DNA of 64,000 nt, taken from contig OX457056.1 in NCBI GenBank assembly GCA_949752795.1, forward strand, positions 176,662,428-176,726,427. The letters run 5' to 3'. Both the position numbers and the translations under genes were made by a program. Positions within the stretch are counted from its first letter, which is position 1. Every line of letters begins with the position of its first letter. Shown piece after piece: positions 52,312 through 61,220 of the stretch. Origin of the DNA: Hyperoodon ampullatus (taxonomy: Eukaryota; Chordata; Mammalia; Artiodactyla; Ziphiidae). Below the pieces are notes generated by a model, which worked only from the letters and a program-made list of their open reading frames with translations, ran no database searches and was not told the DNA's origin.

Positions 52312-53620
52312 CCCTTTTTAAAGACTTAAGTTTACTGAGGTATAATTTACATAGAGAAAAAAAATCACCCTTTTGAGGTGTACAGATCTATGGATTTTAA
52401 CAAACGTATACAATCATGTAGGCATCAACTCAATCAAGGCATAGACTATGTCCATCACTCTAAAAAGCTCCCTCGTATTCCCCTGCAGTCAATCTGTTCA
52501 CTCACTCCAGGCTCTGGCAACCACTGATCGGTTTTTCTGTCCTTTTCGTTGTGCCTTTTCAAGAATTTCATAAATGTGGAATCTTACAGTCGGTGCATTT
52601 GAGTCTCTGCCTTCTTTCACTTGACATGTTTTTGCATGCATCACAGTAGTCTGTTCCATCTTAACGCTAAGCAGGATTCTATGATGTGGATGTAGCAATT
52701 TATCCACTTGCCAGTTAGTGGACACTGTTGTTTCCAGTTTTCAGCAATTATAAATAAAACTGCTATAAACATTCACATACAGGATTTTGTGTGGACACGT
52801 GTCTTCATTTCTCTGGGGTCAACACCTATGAGTAGGATTGCTGGGCTGTTGGGTTTAGTGTAGGTCTGACTTTATGAGAACTTGTAAAACTGTTTTCAAA
52901 AGTGGTTGTACTGGGCTTCCCTGGTGGCGCAGTGGTTGAGAGTCCGCCTGCCGATGCAGGGGACACGGGTTCGTGCCCCGGTCTGGGAAGATCCCACATG
53001 CTGTGGAGCGGCTGGGCCCGTGAGCCATGGCCGTTGAGCCTGCGCGTCCGGAGCCTGTGCTCCACAACGGGAGAGGCCACAACAGTGAGAGGTCCACATA
53101 CCGAAAAACAAAAAACAAAACAAAACAAAAGTGGTTGTACCATTTTATATTCCTCTAGCAACGTAGGAGACTTCCAGTCACTCTGCATCCTTATCAGCAC
53201 ATGGTTTTCCCATTTTTTATTTCTGTGTCTGTTTCTCCATTCTAAAAGATGTGTTGTGGCATCTTATTGTGGCTTTAACTTACATTTTCCTGATGGATGA
53301 TGATGCTGAGTATCTGTTCATGTGCTTATTTACCATCTGAATCTCTTCTTTAGAGCAGTGTCTATTTAACTCTTTTGCCCATTTTAAAAATTAGATTGTT
53401 TTCTTACTATTGTGTTATGAGAGTTCTTTGTATATTCTGGACATAAGATATGTGTTCTGCACAAAATTTCTCATCTGTGGCCTGTCTTTTCATTTTTTTT
53501 AACAGTCTTTCAAAGAGCAGACATTGTTTATTTTGATAAAGTCCAACTTATCCTTTTCTTCCTTTTATAAGTTTGTGTTTTTCCTGTCCTGTATACTTTT
53601 CTAACTTTTTAATAGAACCC
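52312..53620 (-). mobile_element. Old L1 fragment, split by a SINE
   Basis: Reads as the reverse complement of the L1 ORF2 3' end and 3'UTR. Landmarks are actgaggtataatttacata near the left end, ggctctggcaaccactgatc in the middle and cctgatggatgatgatgctg on the right. Divergence is considerable. It is interrupted by the SINE at 52,913-53,125. Confidence 0.85.
52913..53125 (+). mobile_element. CHR-type SINE inserted in an antisense L1
   Basis: A complete copy with the duplication caaaagtggttgtac at 52,897-52,911 and 53,126-53,140. The flanks (ctgttttcaaaagtggttgt, then accattttatattcctc) are continuous antisense L1, so the SINE came later. Confidence 0.93.
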
Positions 53621-53639
53621 TCCCAAATTTAAGTTGGGC

Positions 53640-54060
53640 ATACCCAGCTTAAGATGACATTTCCTAGCCTCCCTTGCAGCTACATGTGGCCATGTGACTA
53701 CACTCAGACAAATGGGATGCGAGAAGTGATACGTATAGCTCTCTAGTCATCCCTAATTAAAGAAAAGCCCTTTGCCCTGGACTTCCGCTTTCTCTCTTTC
53801 CCCTTTCCATGGGCTGGGACAAAACATGGCAACAACCTAGCTTTAACTATACAGTTGAGGACCATCCCCTAAGAAACAGTAGAGAAACAAGATGGGAGAA
53901 ACCTGGGTTCTTAAATGACTCATGGAACAGGGCTGCTCTCCCAGCCTGGACCACCACACTATGACACAAAAGAGACCTAAATATCTACCTCACTGAAACC
54001 AATATATTTTGGGAGTAGTATCTTTGTTAAGTGGCTTAGACTTTACCCTAACAAATATAC
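53640..54060 (+). mobile_element. MLT1-type MaLR LTR
   Basis: Remnant containing cagctacatgtggccatgtg near its 5' side and ending gtggcttagactttacccta. It abuts the antisense L1 fragment on its left. Confidence 0.65.
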
Positions 54061-54659
54061 CCTTCCTTCTTAGGAAGTAAAAAATAATCCCCAATTCCCT
54101 GGACCCAGCCTGGTGTGGTGTGGTGTGTCTATGCAGAAAATTGCACCATGGTTTCTCAAAGTTTCCCTCAGCTCAGGAGTGATTCAGAGACAGCAGAACA
54201 TGACTGAATTCCCCCACCTTGGGCAAGGGAGCAAAGCCCCCCATGCCCAGAGTAGTGAAGAAGCAGTATATCACCTTGTTCTTCATTCACCCAAAGTAGC
54301 ATGGGTCTGGTACAGACACCAAAGGGTCAGAAGAGGGGAACAAGGGCAGACACAACGGTGACTGACAGTGACCAATGACCAGATGCTAGACTGAAATGAG
54401 GACAGTGTGGCTAAACAAAAATAGCCCAGACCAGCTGTGTGCCCCCTATCCCATCACCCCTGCCAATGGCTGAGTACTACTTACCAACCCTAGAACTCAA
54501 ATACAAGTTCAGGCAGAGGTGTGATTCCAATCCAGATTATGTTCCCCACCCCACCCCACCCCCGCCTTACAATGGGAGTTTGTAATCATCATTAAGGTGT
54601 TAGAGCAAAATAAAGTTTTCAGTTTGTGAACACCTGAGTTTGTGCCCTGAGATCCACCC

Positions 54660-54825
54660 TCACTGTATTAATGTTTGCTGAACATTTACTGCTTGCCAGG
54701 CAGACAGCAGAACACTAACAAGCATGATTTCACTGGATCCTCACAATTAGAGCACCTATGACTAGGTGCTTTATGATCCTGTTTAAAGATGAGAAAAATG
54801 AGGCTCGGAGGAGTTTCATGGCATG
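54660..54825 (-). repeat. MIR fragment
   Basis: Antisense MIR: ctgcttgccaggcagacagc, tcactggatcctcacaatta and agatgagaaaaatgaggctc. Confidence 0.7.
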
Positions 54826-55202
54826 GTGATTCTCTCAACCTCCATTCCCCTTCTTCTGGCAATTGTTCCCACCCCCCTAACCCACTCTCAGTCCATGTGG
54901 CCTGGGCAGGGCCCCGTGCACAACTGCAGGCCTGAGACAGGTCACTATGCTCCTGAGTTACTTCTTCCAGGGCAGGTGAGGGATCTAAGTGGGTGCAAAG
55001 GGAGTGATTCCTGGGGCTCTATGGGGTCTCCTGCAGAAGAGTTTCTGTCTTCCCCTCTGGACTTGAGCTTGAGAGGGTGGGAGGCTGAGACTGAAGTCAG
55101 GCCCCAAGCAGAGCCAAAGATGGAGAGAAAGCATCTGTTTGAGCACTGAATCCAGCTGTGCCCCACACCACCCCTATCTTGGAATGATTAGTCACAGCAG
55201 CT

Positions 55203-55674
55203 GTGTTAGTTTGCTAGAGGCTGCTGTAACAAATTGCATAAACTGGGTGGCTTGAAACAATAGAAATTAATTTCTGATAGTCCTGGAGGTCAGAGGTTCA
55301 AAATCAAAATGTCGATAGGGCCAGGATCCCTAATAAGACTCTAGGGGAAGACCCTTCCTTGCCTCCTCCTAGCTTCTGGTAGCTGCCAGCAATCTTTGGT
55401 TTTCCTTGGCTTGTGGTAGCATAACTCCAATCTCTGCCTCTGTCATCACCCGGCCTTCTTTCCTCTGTGTCTTCACATCGTCTTCCCTTTGTGCACCTCT
55501 GCATCCAAATTTCCCTCTTCTTATAAGGACACTGGTCATTGGATTAGGAACCCACTCAAATGACCTCATCTTGAGAACATCTGCAAGATCCTGTTTCCAA
55601 ATAGGGTCATATTCACAGGTATTGGGGGGAGGAGGTTAGGACTTGAACATATCTTTGCAATTCAACCCACAACA
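55203..55674 (-). mobile_element. MaLR-type LTR
   Basis: Starts tgtgttagtttgctagaggc and ends gcaattcaacccacaaca, giving the TGT...ACA termini of an LTR. It includes the typical cttcttataaggacactggtc and gaccctgtttccaaata-like blocks. It lies about 1 kb from a related copy in the same orientation at 56,688. Confidence 0.78.
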
Positions 55675-56687
55675 TCAGCTGATAAATTCCCTTTGAGCTG
55701 AACCTGCTTGGGTTGGGTTTTGCACCGAGAAAGAAGTAGAGCTGAGACTTACTCTCAGTTCTCAGTCAACAAACAAGACCCGAAGCTGCACCCTTATCCA
55801 CAGGCTCAGACTGCAAGCCTGTTCAGCTTCCCTCCCCAAATGTCAGCGGCTCTACTTTAGGCGGAGGCCCAGGCTTAACCATCTTCTACATCTGCCTCCT
55901 AGTCACTGCACACAGCATGCTCAAGGAATACAGGACTGATTGCTATCTAATTAATTAACCAAAATTCAAATAGTGAAACTGAATTAGTCATGGTTTATCA
56001 TAGGGCAGTAGGCTGAGAGATGACCAGGATTTTTATCTTAGAAATAAAGTTATGGATTGTCTGCACAACTGCCTTTCAAGATTTCCCCCTGATTTGAAAG
56101 ATCACCTCAGGTGGTGATGAGAAGAATGCTTCCCCCTCCCCAGACATTTAATTTCCAGAATAGAACAGAAGCCACACTCCTTTTACATGCATGGCCGTGT
56201 TTACTTCAGGACCTGAGAGAAGGCTGTAATTTCAGCTTGTTATGCTAAAAATATGAAAATAAAACTGATCTCTATAGGATCATTTAAATGAAAACGGCTT
56301 CCTAGAGGCAAGCCGAGGAAGCAAACTGATTGAAAGAGAGCACAGGGCTCTGGGCAGGAAGGGCAATGGAGTGTGGACCCAGGGTGGGAGGTAGAACCGG
56401 GGACTTCTGTAGAAACAGACTGGAGCCCATTTGACCCAGGTCACATGTGTGGTGATGCCTTCCCCAGTTCCTTCCACTGGCTTCCAAAGTCACTTTCAAA
56501 CGCCACTAGCCACGGACCATTCTCTTCTTTGAATCCTACTTGCCTAGGGCCAACACGATTTCTCCAAGCCCACGGAAGCCCAGGCAGCTGAACTTGAGTG
56601 TGCAGGGGAATCCCCTGGTGAGCTCCCTTTGCAACAAAAGCAGATTTGGGGCTACACCCCTAAGCACTTTCATGAAGTAAGGTAATT

Positions 56688-57185
56688 TGTTTCCTGTGGT
56701 TGCCACAGCAAATCACTACAAACTGGGTGGCTTATAACACAGAAATTTATTCTCTCACAGTTGTGGAGGCCAGAAGTCCAAAATCAAGGTGTCAGCAGGA
56801 TTGGTTCCTTCCGGAGGCTCTGAGGGAGAATCTATTCCAAGCCTCTCCCAGCTTCTGGTGGCTGCTGGCAGCCCTTGGCATCCCTTGGCTGTCGCTACCC
56901 ATCTCCAGTTTCTGCCTCTTCATGTGGACTTCCTCTCTGTGTGTCTCTGCTTCCCCATAGCCTTCTCCCTTGTATCTTTGTGTCTCAAATCTATCTTTAC
57001 TTTCTCATAAGAACACTAATCATTAGATTTAGGGCCCATCCTAAATCCAGGATGATCTCATTTTGAGTTCCTTAGCTTGATTATATCTGCAAAGACCCTG
57101 TTTCCAAATAACGTCTTATTATAGCTACTGGGACGTCAGGACTTAGATGTATCCATGGGGGGAAGAACACAATTCAGTGCACTAC
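56688..57185 (-). mobile_element. MaLR-type LTR
   Basis: Related to the copy at 55,203. Landmarks are aaactgggtggcttataaca, ttctctcacagttgtggagg and the end cacaattcagtgcac. Confidence 0.75.
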
Positions 57186-57315
57186 TGTAGATTTGGGGAG
57201 AGACCCAGAAACTTGTATTTTTCCCCCAAATGCCAAGTAACTCTTTGTACTCTTTGCTCCCAAAATGACTCTGATGATCTGTAAATCATACTCTGAGCAA
57301 CAATGATCCAGTTGC
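57180..57315. mobile_element. Possible MER5-like fragment
   Basis: Short degenerate stretch with actctgatgatctgtaaatc and actctgagcaacaatgatcc, weakly like MER5. Low confidence. Confidence 0.3.
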
Positions 57316-57429
57316 TGAGGATTCAAAGATGAATAAGACATAGACCCCTCCTTTGAGAATCTGCTGTCCAGGGGAAGATACACACAGATGAACTGGTGAT
57401 TAAGATACAAAGTGTGGCCTAATGATCCC

Positions 57430-57600
57430 AAGTTCTGGAGTCAGGCACCAGGATTCAAGTTCTGCTCCCTCCAGATGTGAGGCTCTGAGCAAGTTCCTTA
57501 GCATGTTTGGGCCAGTTTCCTTATCTGTAAAATAAGAAATAATTCCTACCTTATACCATTGTGAGTATGAGGCTGTGTAAATGTTAAATATGAAGGATGG
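57430..57600 (+). repeat. MIR
   Basis: Sense MIR: ctggagtcaggcaccaggat, gctctgagcaagttccttag and tccttatctgtaaaataaga. Confidence 0.82.
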
Positions 57601-57959
57601 ACTTGAGGAATGGCCGTTAGCTCTTATGAAGGTGGGAAGCACCTTGCATTCATTTTCACATCCCACAGCCCCGAGCTGTGTGCCCTCTGCGTCCTAAGCT
57701 TTAATGAATGTCTGTAGGCAAGACAGCATTACTCTGGAGATACAGAGCTGGGATAGGCAGGACAACTACGGAAAGACCCATATCCGGATCTTGACTTATT
57801 TTACAAGCATTTTTTGAGCACCTGCTGTGTATGGAGCTCAGCGTGTAGGCACCTGGAACAAAGCCAATAAAATACACAGCCTAGTGGGGAGGCCATTAGA
57901 CTGCAATACTGTGTGGTCAGGGCAAGACAGAGGCACCCTTGGTCCAGGGACAGCCATGC

Positions 57960-58180
57960 CAATAAGAACTTCCTTCTTTGGTTTCCCATCCTTCCCAGTC
58001 CACCCTTTAGGATTCTCTTAGTGTTTATGGTGTGACTCTCCTTCCACACTATACCATACACTTCAGGAGTTCTTTGAGGGCAGAAGGGGTCATCTGTCTT
58101 CTTGGCCATTGTATCCCAAATACCGAGCAATGTACCTGACTCCTAATAGGCATTCGACAAGTATTTGCCGGAGTAGTGAA
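57960..58180 (+). repeat. L2 3' end
   Basis: Contains cttcaggagttctttgaggg, cattgtatcccaaataccga and ctcctaataggcattcgaca. Confidence 0.65.
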
Positions 58181-58419
58181 CATTCTGCTATTTCAGAGCC
58201 CAGCACTGGACTTCCATGAAGAACCACCTCCAGCTTCCTTGACCACTGGGTATGATTCTTGACGAGCCAAGAGAAAAGATCCCCAGAGGATCTGTCCCTT
58301 AACATAAAGCCTGTCAAAGGAGATGGGGACAGGCTGCATGACAACATATCATAATACTGTCCAGTTATTACATACAGGTCAAGAGGGAACAAACTAAACT
58401 CGGGGAGAAGCTATGATAG

Positions 58420-58712
58420 TCCATTCCTCTTCAGAAATACAATGCTTTGCATACACCGGACATTAAGTACTGTTATCAGACTGACCTGGATGCCCAGGAA
58501 ATGGTTAAAGGAGAAAGACGGTACAAGGTTTCCCTTCCAGCACCCAACATGGGAAGGAAGCCAGCAAACCATTACACCCTGCATTGTGAGTACAGAAGTA
58601 AGAAAACGGAGGCCCAAGCTGGCCTTGGGGATGGGGATGCGGACGGGGATGGGGATGGTTCTCAGGAGGGAGAGAATGGAGAATTTCCGGGGTGTGGTCA
58701 GCACAGCTGGGT
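58420..58712 (+). other. Unidentified open frame with splice-like ends
   Basis: A frame open from 58,420 on the plus strand, antisense within CCDC149 intron 1. It passes through KYCYQTDLDAQEMVKGERRY and LPAPNMGRKPANHYTLHCEY to a Gly-Asp repeat made by a ggggat-type tandem (58,625-58,660). A good acceptor-like ccattcctcttcag ends at 58,434 and a donor-like gtaagt begins at 58,713. I do not recognise the peptide. Three other frames over the same DNA are also open, which argues for composition rather than coding. It could be a cryptic exon, a decayed retrocopy or chance. Confidence 0.25.
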
Positions 58713-59538
58713 AAGTGGCTAACCGCCATCACAAATGGTGGTAAGTCAGGACGAACAACTTACCTGTGAGAGGGAGACACCAGCACTCTCTCTCACCTGG
58801 AGAAGTCAGGCAGCCCCTCCCAGGCCAAACCATTCTTAGGGTGGGCTGAAGAGAATAGGATAGGAGTCCAAAAGTTGACCACAGGGGTGTTTCTGACAAA
58901 ATCGTTGGGCCGGGGGGGTGGGAGGGGAAGGCACGGTATTCTCTGCTTCCACAAATCGAATGACTTCTGCACCAGTGTTTCACTCCTTTGATAAACGGCG
59001 CGCCACCTTACACACAGAAGGCCCACGGTAAACGTGTTGACTTAATTGAATAACTGAATGAACGAAGGCTACGGAGGACCCTATGGAACTCCCCTCCCCC
59101 GCAAACCTCCGCTGCAGGTGATTCCACCTGGCCGGCCGTGGCCCCAGAACCCGGATTTCCCCCTGGCACCACCTTTCCGCTTCAGCACTGGGCATCCAAT
59201 CGCTTGGCTCCAAAACAGCGGCAACCGAGAAGGCAGGTGGGGCTTGGCTCCCACTCCCGGATCCCCGCGCTCCTCTCGCCAATCCAGTGCCCAGCCCTGC
59301 CCGGAGGGAAGGCCCCTCCCCAAAGGCTGGCACCAGCTGGCGTGAAAGAAAGTGGCGCCCGGGCAGACCGCAAAGGGCGGGAGGAACGGCGCACCTGGCG
59401 GGGCGCGTGAGAGCAGCCAGCCGAGGCCGCGGGGTGCGCGTCCCCCGCGAGTCCCCGCCGGGGTCGGCCACCCGGGGGGCTCGGGGCTGGCGACCGCTCG
59501 GCCCGGCCCATCCCGCCCGGCCGGCGCCTTGGCCTCAC

Positions 59539-59586
59539 CTCGCTCACCAGCCCCTGCCAGTCGCTCTCGGTCCGGTCGCCGTTCAT
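59539..59586 (-). CDS. CCDC149: CCDC149 exon 1 (coding part)
   Basis: First coding exon of coiled-coil domain containing protein 149, a little-characterised eukaryotic coiled-coil protein. On the minus strand the ATG at 59,586-59,584 opens 16 codons reading MNGDRTESDWQGLVSE, which I recognise as the N-terminus of the longer CCDC149 isoform. The exon closes with GAG at 59,541-59,539, followed by the donor gtgagg. The phase is 0 and joins directly to the YLVCKRK of exon 2. The ATG has G at -3 (GCC ATG), a good Kozak context. The exon lies inside a strong CpG island, as expected for a housekeeping-type promoter. The 5'UTR must extend to higher coordinates, but the start site cannot be placed. 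The frame stays open for 104 codons upstream to another ATG at 59,898; I judge that to be a consequence of GC richness, so the start chosen here is inferred from family knowledge. Confidence 0.9.
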
Positions 59587-59760
59587 GGCCTCCTCCTGCA
59601 GGCACGGGCCGGCCTCATGGACGCCGCCGTCCTCCTCTGCGGCCTCCTCCTCCCGCCGCGCCGCCGCCGTCGCCTCCTCCACCCGGGCCCCGCGCGGCCC
59701 CGAGAGGGCCCGGCGCCTCCGAGCCGCCGCGCCGCCGCCTCCTGCGGCCGCCCGCGCTGT

Positions 59761-59773
59761 TGACTCAACGTCA
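59761..59773 (-). promoter_or_regulatory. Composite CRE half-site and AP-1 motif
   Basis: Read on the gene strand, the sequence is TGACGT followed directly by TGAGTCA. The second part is an exact AP-1 (TRE) heptamer and the first is a CRE half-site. It sits about 175 bp upstream of the CCDC149 ATG, inside the CpG island, where proximal promoter elements are expected. Seen: the exact motif matches. Inferred: binding by ATF/CREB or Jun/Fos proteins. Confidence 0.45.
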
Positions 59774-60029
59774 GCCTCCGCGGGAGGAAGGGGAGGAGGA
59801 GCCGCTGTCGGTGCCGGGCCGCAGCTGCCGCCGAGCCGGCCTAGGACAGCGCCACGAAGCCCCCGGGCCCCGCGCAGCCCCCGGACCCCGCATAGCACCC
59901 CGGACCCCGCGCTTGTGGCGGCTGAGGTCCTGACCGCAGGATTACTGCTCTCCCAGCGGGAGGCGGCTCGGCGTCCCCCACCAGAAGTAAATCCCCAAAT
60001 CCAGCCATTCCGTGACCACTATCACGGCT

Positions 60030-60155
60030 CTCACCATTAGAATGTAAGCCCCACCTGGGCAAGGGGTTGCTTCCCTCTCGGATGAATGTTGGGTACAGGG
60101 CCTGGCACACAGTAGGCGCCCTACAAATATTTGTTGAACCTATGGATGAATGAAC
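60030..60155 (+). repeat. L2 3' end beside the CpG island
   Basis: Reads cattagaatgtaagccccac, ggcctggcacacagtaggcg and ctacaaatatttgttgaacc, a clear L2 3' terminus. It lies about 450 bp upstream of the CCDC149 start codon. Confidence 0.85.
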
Positions 60156-60789
60156 CACATGTTATTACATATTTAACATGGCTTTTTAAGCTACTAATGT
60201 TTATTTCTATTTCTTAAATTGTCAGCTGTCATAAATAAAAACATTGAAAATAAAACGGTAATGAATTCTAAATAAGACCGAAAGCTCTGAGTGTGATGCT
60301 TAACATGGGTCAAGAGAGGTGTTGAAGACATATTAGCATCAAACTGAGACTTTCTCCTAAGAGGAAGGGCTAAAAGGGAATTACATTACAGAGGACAGGG
60401 GAATCTTCACACGAGTCAATATTATTCAAGGTGGTTTTCCCCAGTCACCTAAAATCCTGTCCTGAATCACTACCAGTAGTGAGCTTTCCATACTTGCAGA
60501 AGCGCTGCCTGTGGAGATGAGCATGTAGGTTGAGAAGTTGTGAACCCATTTTAGTTGTGGACGCATCGCAGCCAACATCTATTTGTTTTAGTCCCTGTTG
60601 ATCCTGAATCAATCCTGCAGGATGGATATTACCTCCATTTATCAGAAAAGGTGGAGAAACAGAGACTCAACTAGGACTCCTAGCTCCTAGAGACACTTCC
60701 CAGCCTCTTGGAAACCTGAAAATGAAGTATTACCCCTGGGAGTTGGAAATATTGCATTCTACTGTTGGCCTGTTTTATTGGCTGTTTGC

Positions 60790-61220
60790 AAAATGGTGTC
60801 AATTCCCATGTTGCAGCCACTGTCTTTGACTCTAGGCTCAGCCATGTGACTTGCTCTGGCTAACGTGACGTTTGCAAGTGTGCTACACAAAGAGGCTTGT
60901 AAAATACCTGTGCAGTAGGGCTTATTCTTGCTTATGCTCTTAGGAACCTCTGATCACCACCATAGAAACAAACCCAGAAGAGCTTGCTGGATGATGAAGG
61001 ACTCATGGCCAACAACCAGCCAACTGCCACATGTGAGTGAGGCCACTGACCCCCAGTGGCCACAGATGCCTGCATTAGTCCAGCTGAGGTCAGCAGAAGA
61101 ACTACCCAGCTGAGCCTTGCCCAATTTGCTGACCTACAGAGCACGTGCTAAATAAGCTGTTGTCGTTTTAAGCCCCTAAGTTTTGGGGTGGTTTACTATA
61201 TAACAATAGATAACTGATAT
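60790..61220 (+). mobile_element. MLT1-type MaLR LTR
   Basis: Ends ttttaagcccctaagttttg, then acaatagataactgatat, the diagnostic MLT1 terminus. The region also contains ggctcagccatgtgacttgc. It lies about 1 kb upstream of the CpG island. Confidence 0.78.

Larger units (their letters stand above)
26009..59538. other. CCDC149: CCDC149 intron 1
   Basis: An intron of about 33.5 kb joining the CpG-island exon 1 to exon 2. It carries MaLR LTRs, a retroviral-type solo LTR, CHR SINEs, two L1 pieces, many L2 and MIR fragments, MER5-type DNA transposons and an open frame with splice-like ends near 58.5 kb. I see nothing recognisable in 26,020-28,400, 37,020-40,470 (apart from an AT-rich palindromic patch at about 38,535-38,605), 41,000-42,430 or 51,970-52,310. 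Confidence 0.85.
58985..59960 (-). promoter_or_regulatory. CCDC149: CpG-island promoter of CCDC149
   Basis: About 1 kb of very GC-rich DNA with dense CpG dinucleotides, in sharp contrast to the AT-rich, CpG-poor flanks. It contains exon 1 of CCDC149 near its middle. Between about 59,630 and 59,760 it holds imperfect runs of GCC/CCG and CCT triplets. A long island around a first exon, with no clear TATA box in position, fits a dispersed-start housekeeping promoter. The transcription start is inferred to lie somewhere between the ATG and about 59,900. Long open frames on both strands here (for example + 59,287-59,763 and 59,352-59,933) are a by-product of the scarcity of stop codons in GC-rich DNA. 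Confidence 0.85.

Noticed and set aside
59287..60040. Several long plus-strand open frames (151-193 codons) over the CpG island
   Set aside because: GC-rich DNA has few stop codons. The peptides are Pro/Arg/Ala-rich with no recognised domain, and the real coding sequence on the other strand is CCDC149 exon 1.
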